A stretch of DNA of 64,000 nucleotides, taken from the NCBI RefSeq assembly GCF_023554995.1, contig NZ_JAMJPK010000007.1:62001-126000 (forward strand). Reading direction: 5' to 3'. The notes beneath the pieces were generated by a model, which did no database searches, had not been told where the DNA came from, and saw only the letters and a program-made list of their open reading frames with translations. This document shows, piece by piece, positions 10,740 to 19,718 of this stretch. The position numbers were made by a program, and so were the translations under genes. This DNA is from Halomonas gemina. GTDB lineage: Bacteria > Pseudomonadota > Gammaproteobacteria > Pseudomonadales > Halomonadaceae. Within the stretch, counting starts at the first letter, position 1. The number at the start of each line of letters is the position of its first letter.

Positions 10740-11744
10740 GTGAATGAACTGGTCTTCTTTATCAACAACGTGGTGATCGCCGGCAGCGTGAGCGGCTCGA
10801 TCTACGCCATCGGCGCGGTGGGCGTGACGCTGATCTTCAGCATCATGCGCTTCGCCCACTTCGCCCATGGCGACATGATGACCTTCGGGGCCTTCATGGT
10901 GCTGCTGCTGACCACCGCCTTCCCCGGGGCCGGGGCCGCCTTCGGCGTGCCTTCCGCGCTGGTCCTGCTGCCACTGGCCATGGCGCTCACCGCGCTGCTC
11001 GCGGTGGGCATCGACAAGGCGTTCTACAAGCCGCTGCGCGCCCACGGGGTCAAGCCGATCGTGCTGGTGATCGGCTCGCTGGGGGTGACCCTGATGCTCC
11101 AGGGCCTGATCCGGCTGTTCGCCGGCACCAGCGGCCAGAGCCTCTACATCGATGACCGCAAGGAGATCTTCCGCCTTGCCCTGCCCTTCGAGGGCGTGCG
11201 GGCCCCGGTGGTGGTCACCGAGCCACAGCTCTACCTATTCGTGATCACCCTGGTCGCGGTCGTCGGCCTGCACCTCTTCCTCAGCCGCTCGCGGCTGGGC
11301 AAGGCGATGCGCGCCATGTCCGACAACCCCGACCTGGCCCAGGCCTCGGGCATCAATACCAACACCATCGTCGCCGTGACCTGGGTGATCGCCGGGGGGC
11401 TGGCCGCCATCGCCGGCACCCTGCTGTCGCTGGACGTGACCTTCAAGCCCGACCTCAGCTTCTTCCTGCTGCTGCCGATCTTCGCCGCCGCCATCGTCGG
11501 CGGCGTGGGCCACCCCTACGGCGCCGTCGCCGGCGGCTTCGTGGTCGGCTTCGCCGAGACCCTGGCGGTCTTCAACTGGAGCGTGCTGCTGCGTCCCTTC
11601 CGCGACAGCCTGCCGGAGTGGCTGACCCAGTCCGGCAACCTGGCCTTCGTCGGCACCGAGTACAAGATCGTGGTGCCCTTCTTCATCCTGGTCGTCATCC
11701 TGGTGTGGCGCCCCACCGGCATCTTCAAGGGCAAGGTGATCTGA
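10740..11744 (+). CDS. Branched-chain-type ABC transporter permease, LivH-like
   Basis: The 334-residue integral membrane protein starts with GTG at 10740 (MNELVFFINNVVIAGSVSGSIYAIGAVGVTLIF), with ggtgggag upstream. It has the LivH layout of about eight hydrophobic helices and the cytoplasmic loop GKAMRAMSDNPDLAQASGIN, which contacts the ATPases. Its stop overlaps the LivM start (TGATG), indicating coupling. Confidence 0.9.
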   Translation: MNELVFFINNVVIAGSVSGSIYAIGAVGVTLIFSIMRFAHFAHGDMMTFGAFMVLLLTTAFPGAGAAFGVPSALVLLPLAMALTALLAVGIDKAFYKPLRAHGVKPIVLVIGSLGVTLMLQGLIRLFAGTSGQSLYIDDRKEIFRLALPFEGVRAPVVVTEPQLYLFVITLVAVVGLHLFLSRSRLGKAMRAMSDNPDLAQASGINTNTIVAVTWVIAGGLAAIAGTLLSLDVTFKPDLSFFLLLPIFAAAIVGGVGHPYGAVAGGFVVGFAETLAVFNWSVLLRPFRDSLPEWLTQSGNLAFVGTEYKIVVPFFILVVILVWRPTGIFKGKVI

Positions 11745-13045
11745 TGGATACCAAACGCGCCGATACCGTCGCCGCGCCGGGCCGCTTCCCGCTGCGCGAA
11801 CTGCTGCTCTTCGCCGCCGTGCTGGTGGCCGTGCTGGGCGTCTACGCCGCCATGGGTCCGGCCTACAGCACCCGCATGCTGGTGGAGGCCTCCTGCTACG
11901 CCATCCTGGCCCTGGGCCTGACCATCCAGTGGGGCTATGCCGGCCAGTTCAACGCCGGCGTGATGGGCTTCGTGGCCCTGGGCGGCTTCTGTGCCATGTT
12001 CTTCAGCATCCCGGTCAACGAGGCGTTCTGGGAAAGCGAGCTGCCCGGCGAACTCGGCCTGGTGCTGTTCTATATGGTCGCCGCCGCCCTGGTGGTGTTC
12101 GGCGCCACCCGGCTCGACCGGCTCGGGGTGCCGAAGAAGCTGCGCACCCTGATCGCCGTGGTGCTGGGGGTGGTGCTCTACCTGGTGGTGATCAATACCT
12201 TCCGCGGCGTGGCCGACCAGATCGAGTCCCGTGCCGGCTTCATCGGCGGCCTCGGCCTGCCGGTCGGCGTCGGCTGGATCGTCGGCGGGGCGCTGGCCGG
12301 CGGGGTGGGCTACTTCATCGGCCGCGTCTGCCTGGGGCTGCGCAGCGACTACCTGGCCATCGCCACCCTGGGCATCGCCGAGATCATCAAGGCCTTCCTC
12401 AAGAACTCCGACTGGCTGACCCGTGGCACCGCCACCGTCTCGCCGCTGCCCTGGCCGGTGCCGGGCCCGGCCGAGGTCGGCTTCACCCTGGCCCGGGCCC
12501 TCTACCTCTCGGTCACTGCCGTCATGATTGCGGTGATCTTCTTCCTGCTGAGCCGCGCCTACCACGCGCCCTGGGGGCGGATGATCCGCGCCATCCGCGA
12601 CAACGAGATCTCCGCCGCCGCCATGGGCAAGGACATCAACAAGCGCCGCCTGGAGATCTTTGTGCTGGGCTGCATCCTGATGGGCATCGGCGGGGCGGCC
12701 CTGGCCAGCTTCAACAGCATGTTCGACCCCCAGGGCTACCTGCCACTCAACCACACCTTCCTGGTGCTGGTGATGGTCATCCTGGGCGGGCCCGGCAACA
12801 ACCTGGGCACCATCTTCGGCGCCGTCGCGGTCTACATCATCTGGATCATGTCCGAGCCGCTGGCGCTGTTCCTGATGGAGCTGGCTGTCACCTTCGGCGA
12901 GGGCGCCTTCGGCTGGGATGCGCCCACCAACCTGGACAGCCGGGCGCTGCAGGCGCGGGTGTTCGTGATCGGCCTGCTGATCACCCTGGTGCTGCGCTAT
13001 GCGCCCAAGGGGATGCTGCCGGAGAAGGTCCGCCACCACGGATAA
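11744..13045 (+). CDS. Branched-chain-type ABC transporter permease, LivM-like
   Basis: This 433-residue membrane protein starts at the ATG overlapping the livH-like stop. It carries the LivM signatures GYAGQFNAGVMGFVALGGF, YLAIATLGIAEIIKAFLKN and WGRMIRAIRDNEISAAAMGKDINKRRLEIFVLGC. A middle section (about 115-180) has two extra hydrophobic segments. It is the last gene before a strong terminator. Confidence 0.9.
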   Translation: MDTKRADTVAAPGRFPLRELLLFAAVLVAVLGVYAAMGPAYSTRMLVEASCYAILALGLTIQWGYAGQFNAGVMGFVALGGFCAMFFSIPVNEAFWESELPGELGLVLFYMVAAALVVFGATRLDRLGVPKKLRTLIAVVLGVVLYLVVINTFRGVADQIESRAGFIGGLGLPVGVGWIVGGALAGGVGYFIGRVCLGLRSDYLAIATLGIAEIIKAFLKNSDWLTRGTATVSPLPWPVPGPAEVGFTLARALYLSVTAVMIAVIFFLLSRAYHAPWGRMIRAIRDNEISAAAMGKDINKRRLEIFVLGCILMGIGGAALASFNSMFDPQGYLPLNHTFLVLVMVILGGPGNNLGTIFGAVAVYIIWIMSEPLALFLMELAVTFGEGAFGWDAPTNLDSRALQARVFVIGLLITLVLRYAPKGMLPEKVRHHG

Positions 13046-13085
13046 CGGGCATCTCCCCCACACCTGCAGTGCCCCATAATAGACG

Positions 13086-13113
13086 AGGCCCCGGCGGTTG
13101 CCCGCCGGGGCCT
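13086..13113. terminator. Bidirectional terminator between the LivM-like gene and the convergent binding protein gene
   Basis: An 11-bp perfect GC stem (ggccccggcgg/ccgccggggcc, loop ttgc) is followed by ttgaatt on the plus strand. It lies between two convergent genes and probably serves both. Confidence 0.8.
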
Positions 13114-13164
13114 TGAATTGTGAGGAGAAGGTGCTGTCAGGGCGTGAACGCCCGGGTAAGCGTC

Positions 13165-14367
13165 CTACTCGAGTTCGCCGACCTGCACGAACTCGCCGCC
13201 CTCGACGGTCATCTCGACCACGATGCCCGGCACGTCGCCGTTCTCGTCGAACTCATGGGTGCCGGAGGCGCCCTGGTAGTCGATCTCGTTACCGGCGGCG
13301 ATCAGCTCCACCGCCTTCTCCCATTCACCGGGCAGGATCACCTCGCCGGGCGCCATGGCGACACTGCGCAGCGCCGCGGAGAGCCCCTCGCGCTCGGCGC
13401 TGCCGTTCTGCTCGATGGCCAGCGCCAGCAGGAAGGCGGCATCGTAGGCCTGGGCCGCGAATACCGCATCGGGATCGACTCCGGCCTCACCGGCGGCCTC
13501 GGCGAACAGAGCGGTACCGGGCAGGTCCGGGCTGCCCGGCCGGGTGGCGATCATGCCCTCGAGGACATCGGCTCCCACGGCGTCCACCAGGCTGTTGCCG
13601 ACCATGCCGTCGGCCCCCACGTACTGGGTGAACATGCCGCTCTCGTAGGCCTGGCGCAGCACCGTCTGGCCGGAGGTGTCGGCATAGGCCAGCACCACCA
13701 GGGTCGGCACACCGCTGGATGAGAGGGTGCCGAGCTCGGAGCGGTAGTCGGCGCGGTTGTCCTCGTGGGCCAGGTTCGCGGCGACCGTGCCGCCCTCGGC
13801 CTCGAAGGTCGTGGCGAAGGCGTCGGAGAGGCCCTGGCCGTAGTCGTTGTTGACGTAGGTCACCGCCACCTCGTCGATACCCTTCTCGATCAGCAGCTTG
13901 GCCAGCATCTCGCCCTGGAAGGCGTCCGAGGGCACGGTGCGGAACACCAGGTCGTTGTCGTCCAGTTCGCTGACCGCCGGCGCCGTGGAGGCCGGCGAGA
14001 CCATGGTCACTCCGCCGGGGATGGCCGCGTTGTTGGCCGCGGCGATGGTGGCGCCGGTGCACAGGGCCCCGACGATCGCCGTGACCTGCTCGGTATTGAC
14101 CATGCGGTCGGCCGAATTGGAGGCCGCGGAGGCGTCGGAGCAGGTGGTATCACCGGTGGGCATCTCGATCATCTGGCCGCCGAGCAGCCCGCCCTGCTCG
14201 TTGATCTGGTTCACCGCCAGCTGGGCGCCATCGAAGATCGGCGGGGTCAGGCTCTCGATCCCGCCGGTGAAGCCACCCAGGAAACCGATCTTGACCTCGG
14301 CCTGGGCCATGCCGGAAAGGGCCACCGTGGAGGCGGCGACTGCCATCGCCAGTACGCGTTTTTTCAT
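13165..14367 (-). CDS. HAAT-family periplasmic substrate-binding protein
   Basis: The 400-residue type I periplasmic binding protein (Peripla_BP_6) has a Sec signal peptide (MKKRVLAMAVAASTVALSGMAQA). Its core contains IGFLGGFTGGIESLTPPIFDGAQLAVNQINEQGGLLGG, AIVGALCTGATIAAANNAAIPGGV and the segment VTYVNNDYGQGLSDAF. It is the only such protein near the LivGFHM-like genes and is convergent with them, so it is likely their receptor. Two Cys in the N-lobe (TTCSD and ALCTG) could form a disulfide. Homologues take up amino acids or amides; the substrate here is unassigned. Confidence 0.9.
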   Translation of the reverse strand: MKKRVLAMAVAASTVALSGMAQAEVKIGFLGGFTGGIESLTPPIFDGAQLAVNQINEQGGLLGGQMIEMPTGDTTCSDASAASNSADRMVNTEQVTAIVGALCTGATIAAANNAAIPGGVTMVSPASTAPAVSELDDNDLVFRTVPSDAFQGEMLAKLLIEKGIDEVAVTYVNNDYGQGLSDAFATTFEAEGGTVAANLAHEDNRADYRSELGTLSSSGVPTLVVLAYADTSGQTVLRQAYESGMFTQYVGADGMVGNSLVDAVGADVLEGMIATRPGSPDLPGTALFAEAAGEAGVDPDAVFAAQAYDAAFLLALAIEQNGSAEREGLSAALRSVAMAPGEVILPGEWEKAVELIAAGNEIDYQGASGTHEFDENGDVPGIVVEMTVEGGEFVQVGELE

Positions 14368-14509
14368 GATTGTTCGTCTCGCTCAGGTTGCTCAAGTAAC
14401 ACACCTTCACAATCTGGAACGCTTGGCCGCAGAACACAAGCCTGCCTGGCCAACGCTCCCTGAGACGGCGCCTATACTGACAGGCGTCCATCGACCCTGG
14501 AGGCAGACC

Positions 14510-15274
14510 ATGACCCATCCGCTTCACGCCACCCTGAGCCTCGCCGCCGCCCTGGGCCTCGCCACCGGCAGCGCCTTCGCCTTCGAGCCCGCCGGCCAGG
14601 ACATCACCTATGAGGTCGGCGGCGAGGCCTTCGAGGGCTACCTCGCCACCGCCGAGGGCGAGGCCCGCGGCAGCGTGCTGGTCATCCACGACTGGGACGG
14701 CCTCGACGACTACGAGCGAGAGCGCGCCGACATGCTCGCCGAACAGGGCTATGACGCCTTCGCCGTCGACCTCTACGGCCAGGGCAATCGCCCGGCGGAG
14801 ATCGAGGCCAGGAAGGCCGAGATCGCCCGGCTCTACGAGGACCGCGAGCGCATGCGCAGCCTGAACCTGGCCGGCCTGGCCGAGGCCCGCGACCAGGGGG
14901 CCGCCCAACCCACCGTGGTGATGGGCTACTGCTTCGGCGGCGCCGTGGTGCTGGAGCTCGCCCGCTCCGGCGAGGCAGAGGACGTGGCCGGCTACGCCAC
15001 CTTCCATGGCGGCCTGGCGACCCCCGAGGGCCAGTCCTACGGCGGCGATACCGCGCCGATCCTGATCGCCCATGGCGGCGCCGACAGCTCCATCTCCATG
15101 GACGATGTCGCCACCCTCGGCCGCGAGCTCGAGGCCGCCGGCATCACCTACCAGATCGAGGTGTACTCCGGCGCGCCCCACGCCTTCACCGTCTTCGGCA
15201 GCGAACGCTACCAGCAGCGCGCCGACGAGAAGTCCTGGGAGGCCTTTCAGGATCTGCTCGACGAGGTGCTGTAA
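14510..15274 (+). CDS. Exported dienelactone hydrolase family protein
   Basis: This 254-residue alpha/beta hydrolase has a Sec signal peptide (MTHPLHATLSLAAALGLATGSAFA), so it is periplasmic. Visible elements are VLVIHDWDGLDDYERERADMLAEQGYDAFAVDLYG, the nucleophile elbow MGYCFGG (Cys141), an Asp in IAHGGADSSI and a His in SGAPHAFTVF: the Cys-Asp-His triad of dienelactone hydrolases. The ribosome site TGGAGG precedes the ATG. A tatact box lies at 14473-14478. The C45 hydrolase gene follows after two bases, so the two are an operon. The substrate is unknown; most exported members are generic esterases. Confidence 0.88.
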   Translation: MTHPLHATLSLAAALGLATGSAFAFEPAGQDITYEVGGEAFEGYLATAEGEARGSVLVIHDWDGLDDYERERADMLAEQGYDAFAVDLYGQGNRPAEIEARKAEIARLYEDRERMRSLNLAGLAEARDQGAAQPTVVMGYCFGGAVVLELARSGEAEDVAGYATFHGGLATPEGQSYGGDTAPILIAHGGADSSISMDDVATLGRELEAAGITYQIEVYSGAPHAFTVFGSERYQQRADEKSWEAFQDLLDEVL

Positions 15275-15276
15275 CC

Positions 15277-16347
15277 ATGCACATAACCCCCCTTTCCGGC
15301 AGCCGGGCCGAGATCGGCGAGGCCCATGGCCGCGCCCATGCCGGTCTGATCACCCGCAGCCTCGAGGTCTACGACCGGCTGTTCCAGGACTTCGTGGGCC
15401 TGGACTGGGCCCAGGCGCGCCAGACGGCCGGCCGCTTCCTGCCGATGATCGAGCGCAGCTTCCCGGCGATCCTCGAGGAGATGGAAGGCATCGCCCGCGG
15501 GGCCGGGCTCGAGTTCGTGGACATCCTCACCCTCAACTGCCGCAGCGAGATCTCGCTGACCCAGGCCAGCGGCGGCTGCTCCGCCTTCGCCCTGAACCGC
15601 GACGCCACCCAGTGGCTGGCCCAGAACTGGGACTGGCGCACCGACCAGTTGCACAACGTGGTGGCCCTGGAGATCGACGGCCTCGACGCTCCCGCCCTGA
15701 TCAGCATCGGCGAGGCCGGCATGGTGGCCAAGATCGGCATGAACGAGCACGGCATCGGCGTCTGCCTCAATGCCATCCGCTCGCGGACCTGCGGCGAGGG
15801 GTTGCCGATCCATGTTGCCCTGCGCAAGATTCTCGAGAGCCCGGACATGGACGCCGCCGTGGCCGTAGCCAGCCGCGATCGGGTCTGCTCGCCCGCCCAC
15901 TTCCTGATCGCCAGCGCTCGGGCCAGCAACGAGGGGGGCCAGGCCGCCGGCCTGGAGGTCCACCCCGGCGAACCCGGCCGGCTGGCCCCCGAGGAGGGGA
16001 TGGTCACCCACACCAACCACCTCTATGCCCGCGCCGCGACCTGCCAGGTCGAGGACTTCCCGCGCCCCGACTCCCGTCCGCGCCTGGCACGGCTGGATAG
16101 CCTGCTGCGCGAGCGGCTACCCGCTGAGGGCGAGCTCGACGAGGGCGAGCTATTCGCCATCCTCAGTGACCATGACAACGCGCCGCTCTCCATCTGCCGC
16201 CACTTCAATCCCGACCAGCCCCCCGAGGAGCGCATGGAGACGCTGTTCTCGGTGGTGATGAACCTCACCCGCCGGCGCCTGACGCTACGCCACGGCAAGC
16301 CCTGCGAGAGTGACGAGAGCCTGACCGTGCAGTTCGGTGCCGAGTGA
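15277..16347 (+). CDS. C45 family autoproteolytic acyltransferase/hydrolase
   Basis: This 356-residue Ntn-hydrolase resembles isopenicillin-N acyltransferase (peptidase C45). The precursor would cleave before Cys101 (ASGG-CSAFALN), exposing the N-terminal nucleophile. The strand that follows (WLAQNWDWRTDQ) matches the family's QNWDW motif. MVTHTNHL near 245 is the other conserved block. Such enzymes hydrolyse or transfer acyl groups of amides. No signal peptide is visible, so it is probably cytoplasmic, unlike its operon partner. The two genes are separated by two bases. Confidence 0.88.
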   Translation: MHITPLSGSRAEIGEAHGRAHAGLITRSLEVYDRLFQDFVGLDWAQARQTAGRFLPMIERSFPAILEEMEGIARGAGLEFVDILTLNCRSEISLTQASGGCSAFALNRDATQWLAQNWDWRTDQLHNVVALEIDGLDAPALISIGEAGMVAKIGMNEHGIGVCLNAIRSRTCGEGLPIHVALRKILESPDMDAAVAVASRDRVCSPAHFLIASARASNEGGQAAGLEVHPGEPGRLAPEEGMVTHTNHLYARAATCQVEDFPRPDSRPRLARLDSLLRERLPAEGELDEGELFAILSDHDNAPLSICRHFNPDQPPEERMETLFSVVMNLTRRRLTLRHGKPCESDESLTVQFGAE

Positions 16348-16360
16348 TCGCACGCCGCGC

Positions 16361-16374
16361 CTGATCCAGGTCAA
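16361..16374. promoter_or_regulatory. FNR/Anr-like box upstream of the DUF6746 gene
   Basis: The sequence ctgatccaggtcaa matches TTGAT-N4-ATCAA at 8 of 10 defined positions. It lies about 100 bases upstream of the DUF6746 start. The acetate kinase pathway genes lie further downstream, so oxygen-responsive control would make sense. The match is imperfect and unproven. Confidence 0.35.
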
Positions 16375-16471
16375 ATGCGACAATGATGCAAGCGATAAGT
16401 CTTGTCACTTCTTGAGGAGGGTGATAGCGTCATTTATGCGATTGATTCTCATCACCATGAAGGACACCCCC

Positions 16472-16840
16472 ATGAAGAAACTGCTGTTAGCCGCCCTCTG
16501 CACCGGCCTGCTGGCCTCCACCGCCCAGGCCGAGGAGCGCCCCGACCACTTCGAGGGCGAGGCCGCCGACACCCTGGCCGAGGCCGTGACCCAATTCTCG
16601 GAGACCAACCGCCAGCTGGCCCAGCTGCTTGCCCAGGACGAGCTGAGCAACACCGACCTCGGCACCATCCACGAGCTTACCTACACCCTGGAGAACGCCA
16701 TGGCGAAGATCGACGAGGAGCTCGATACCATGGCGGTGGACCTGGAGGAGGTGCACCTGGGCTCCGAGAGCGTCGACCACGAGCGCGTGCGCACCCACGG
16801 TACCGCCTACCTCGAGGCCGCCCAGACGCTGGTGCCCTGA
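16472..16840 (+). CDS. Small exported DUF6746-like protein
   Basis: The 122-residue protein has a signal peptide (MKKLLLAALCTGLLASTAQAEE). The mature part is all-alpha and acidic, in a repeated helical pattern (DTLAEAVTQFSETNRQLAQLLAQDELSNTDLGTIHELTYTLENA) typical of a small helical bundle. The start at 16472 is preferred over 16457 because AGGA lies nine bases upstream and the signal peptide begins cleanly. The function is unknown. A 32-bp perfect palindrome follows the gene. Confidence 0.7.
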   Translation: MKKLLLAALCTGLLASTAQAEERPDHFEGEAADTLAEAVTQFSETNRQLAQLLAQDELSNTDLGTIHELTYTLENAMAKIDEELDTMAVDLEEVHLGSESVDHERVRTHGTAYLEAAQTLVP

Positions 16841-16874
16841 CCCTTCACTGCGGACCGAGTCTTGCCGACACGAC

Positions 16875-16906
16875 GCGGGCAGGCCATCTCGAGATGGCCT
16901 GCCCGC
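16875..16906. terminator. Perfect 32-bp palindrome, probable terminator
   Basis: The arms gcgggcaggccatctc and gagatggcctgcccgc have no loop bases and are followed by tggctttcg. It lies 35 bases after the DUF6746 stop. The U-tract is weak, so it could instead be a protein-binding palindrome. Confidence 0.6.
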
Positions 16907-17034
16907 TGGCTTTCGCGTCTCTAATTGTTCGAGTCGCTACTGCGCCATCCGGGTCTACGAAATGTCACCAACGACAGGCTATGATGGGAGACACTGTTTG
17001 CTGCAATGCAATAATCACCATCGGAGCTGCTGAC

Positions 17035-18465
17035 ATGGATGCGCCAGACGAAGAACGCTATATCGAGAACCGGACCTTCGCCGAGATCCAGGTGGGCGAC
17101 GAAGCACACCTCGAGAAGCGCCTCACCCTGGATGACATCAAGCTGTTCGCCATCATGTCCGGGGACGTCAACCCGTCACATGTGGACAACGACTTCGCGC
17201 GCAGCACACGCTTCCAGGAAGTCATCGCCCACGGCATGTGGGGCGGGGCGCTGATCTCCACCGTGCTGGGCACCCAGTTGCCCGGCCCCGGCACCATCTA
17301 TCTGGGCCAGACGCTGAGCTTCCGGGCACCGGTCGCCCTGGGCGACAAGCTCAAGGTCAGCGTGCGCGTGACCGCCAAGGACGAACCCCGCTCGCAGCTG
17401 ACCCTGGACTGTCGCTGCGAGAACCAGAAGGGCAAGGTGGTGATCGAGGGCGAGGCGCGGGTGCTCGCCCCCACGGAGAAGATTCGCCGGCCCCGCACCG
17501 TGATGCCCACGGTGCGCCTGGCCGAGCGCGGCCGCCTGCACGAGATCCTCTCCGCCGCCGACCACCCGCCCGCCATTCCCGTGGCCGTGGTGCATCCGGT
17601 GGATGATGTCTCGCTGACCGGCGCCGTGGCCGCCGCCCGCCAGGGCCTGATCATCCCCCTGCTGGTCGGCCCGAATGCGAAGATCCACGCAGCGGCCGAT
17701 GCCGCCGACCTCGACATAAGTGAATTCGAGCTGATCGATGTGCCCCATAGCCATGCCGCCGCGGAACGTGCCGTGGCTCTGGTGCGGGAGGGACGCGCCG
17801 AGGCCATCATGAAGGGCGCCCTGCACACCGACGAGCTGATGCACGAGGTACTCAAGCGCGACGGCGGCCTACGCACCGAGCGCAGCATCAGCCACGTGAT
17901 GGCCTTCGACGTGCCGACCTACCCACGGCCGCTGTTCATCACCGATGCCGCCATCAACATCAGCCCGAGCCTCGACCAGAAACGCGACATCATCGCCAAC
18001 GCCATCGAACTGGCCCATGCCCTGGGCAATCACGACCCCAAGGTGGCCATTCTCTCTGCGGTGGAAACCATCAATCCCAGGATCCCCTCCACCCTGGATG
18101 CCGCCGCCCTGTGCAAGATGGCCGACCGCGGCCAGATCCAGGGCGGCACCCTGGATGGCCCGCTGGCCTTCGACAACGCCATCTCCGAGAGCGCCGCGCG
18201 CACCAAGGGCATCGACTCGCCCGTCGCCGGCCGCGCGGACATCCTGATCGCCCCGGACCTGGAAGCCGCCAACATGCTGATGAAACAGCTCACCTACCTG
18301 GCCGATGCTACCGGCGCCGGCCTGGTGCTGGGCGCCCGGGTCCCCATCATCCTGACCAGCCGCGCCGACGAAGCCATCACCCGCATGGCCTCCTGCGCCC
18401 TGGCCCTGCTGGTGGCCGACCACCAGAAGCTCAAGGGCCTACCCGACGCCGAGCAAGGAGCCTGA
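17035..18465 (+). CDS. MaoC-like hydratase / phosphate acyltransferase fusion
   Basis: This 476-residue two-domain protein begins with a MaoC/R-hydratase-like fold (about 1-150, with FAIMSGDVNPSHVDNDFA carrying the hydratase D..N..H motif and VIAHGMWGGAL). The second part is a PTA_PTB phosphotransacylase (about 160-476, with TDAAINISPSLDQKRDIIANAIELA and GTLDGPLAFDNAIS). The phosphotransacylase exchanges acyl-CoA and acyl-phosphate. With acetate kinase one base downstream it would give acyl-CoA to acyl-phosphate to acid plus ATP. Annotation pipelines call this fusion 'bifunctional enoyl-CoA hydratase/phosphate acetyltransferase'. Whether the substrate is acetyl-, propionyl- or butyryl-CoA is not decidable here. 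Confidence 0.88.
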   Translation: MDAPDEERYIENRTFAEIQVGDEAHLEKRLTLDDIKLFAIMSGDVNPSHVDNDFARSTRFQEVIAHGMWGGALISTVLGTQLPGPGTIYLGQTLSFRAPVALGDKLKVSVRVTAKDEPRSQLTLDCRCENQKGKVVIEGEARVLAPTEKIRRPRTVMPTVRLAERGRLHEILSAADHPPAIPVAVVHPVDDVSLTGAVAAARQGLIIPLLVGPNAKIHAAADAADLDISEFELIDVPHSHAAAERAVALVREGRAEAIMKGALHTDELMHEVLKRDGGLRTERSISHVMAFDVPTYPRPLFITDAAINISPSLDQKRDIIANAIELAHALGNHDPKVAILSAVETINPRIPSTLDAAALCKMADRGQIQGGTLDGPLAFDNAISESAARTKGIDSPVAGRADILIAPDLEAANMLMKQLTYLADATGAGLVLGARVPIILTSRADEAITRMASCALALLVADHQKLKGLPDAEQGA

Positions 18466-18466
18466 G

Positions 18467-19660
18467 ATGAGTCATGTCCTGACGCTCAACAGCGGTTCGT
18501 CCAGCCTCAAGTTTGCCCTCTACCCGCTGACGGGTGCCGAATCCCTCGACACCCTCGCGCCCCGCTATCGCGGCAAGTTTTCCGGGCTGAACGGCGGCAA
18601 GCCCCGATTGACGCTGAAGGATGGAGAGGGCAATCCCGTGGAGGTCGACATGGGCGAGCTATCCGAGCGACTCGAGCTGCCCGGTGCCACCGAGCGCCTG
18701 CTGGGCTGGCTCGATGACCTCCCGGACCTGTCGCTGGCCGCGGTGGGGCATCGGGTGGTCCACGGCGGCCGTGACTACCACCGGCCGGTGGTACTCACGC
18801 CCGAGATCACCGCCGCGCTGGGCGAGCTCGAATCCCTGGCACCGCTTCATCAGCCCTTCTGCCTGGCTCCGGTGGCGCCGCTCGCCGAGCGCTACCCCGA
18901 GCTGCCCCAGGTGGCCTGCTTCGACACCGCCTTCCACGCCGAACAGCCCGAGGTCGCCCGCTGGTTTGCCCTGCCGCGGGAGATGACCGCGCGCGGCCTG
19001 ATCCGCTACGGCTTCCACGGCCTCTCCTACGACTACATCAACGAGGTGCTGCCGCAGCTACTGGGCGATGCCCCGCGCGAGCGGGTAATCGTCGCCCATC
19101 TGGGCAACGGCGCCAGCCTGTGCGCCATCCGCCACGGCACCAGCGTCGCCTCCACCATGGGCTTTACCGCCATCGAAGGCATGCCCATGGGCACCCGCAG
19201 CGGCAGCCTCGACCCCGGGCTGGTGCTGCACCTGATCCAGCAGGAGGGCATGAGCGTCGAGGAGGTCACCGAGCTTCTCTATAAGCGCTCCGGCCTGCTC
19301 GGCGTATCCGGCATCAGCGGCGACATGCGCGAGCTGCTCGCAAGCCCCGCGGAAGAAGCCCGCGAAGCGGTGGCGCTCTACGCCTACCGCGCCGTGCGAG
19401 AGATCGGCAGCCTGGCCGCCGCGCTGGGCGGGCTCGACCAGCTGGTCTTCACCGCCGGCATCGGCGAGCGCGCCGGCCCGGTGCGCGAGGCCATCTGCCG
19501 GGGCTGCGAATGGCTGGGCCTCGAACTCGACCCCGACGCCAACCGTCGCGATGCCAGCTGCATCAGCACCGCCGACAGCCGCGTCGGCGCCTGGGTCATT
19601 CCCACCGACGAGGAGCGCATGATCGCCTGGTACAGTTCACGGGCCGTCGGCCAGGCATAG
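18467..19660 (+). CDS. ackA: Acetate/propionate kinase family enzyme
   Basis: The 397-residue ASKHA-fold kinase starts MSHVLTLNSGSSSLKFALYP (conserved NSGSSS). It continues with GHRVVHGG, CFDTAFH, RYGFHGLSYDYI, IVAHLGNGASLCAIRHGTSVASTMGFTAIEGMPMGTRSGSLDPG and FTAGIGERAGPVRE, all AckA hallmarks. It makes ATP and acetate from acetyl-phosphate (or a homologous acyl phosphate). It follows the MaoC-phosphotransacylase gene with a one-base gap. Confidence 0.94.
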   Translation: MSHVLTLNSGSSSLKFALYPLTGAESLDTLAPRYRGKFSGLNGGKPRLTLKDGEGNPVEVDMGELSERLELPGATERLLGWLDDLPDLSLAAVGHRVVHGGRDYHRPVVLTPEITAALGELESLAPLHQPFCLAPVAPLAERYPELPQVACFDTAFHAEQPEVARWFALPREMTARGLIRYGFHGLSYDYINEVLPQLLGDAPRERVIVAHLGNGASLCAIRHGTSVASTMGFTAIEGMPMGTRSGSLDPGLVLHLIQQEGMSVEEVTELLYKRSGLLGVSGISGDMRELLASPAEEAREAVALYAYRAVREIGSLAAALGGLDQLVFTAGIGERAGPVREAICRGCEWLGLELDPDANRRDASCISTADSRVGAWVIPTDEERMIAWYSSRAVGQA

Positions 19661-19718
19661 CTCGTTGCGATGGCCGGCTGAGCATGCGACCGATGCCTTC
19701 TGGCCCGAGGCGTCGGCG

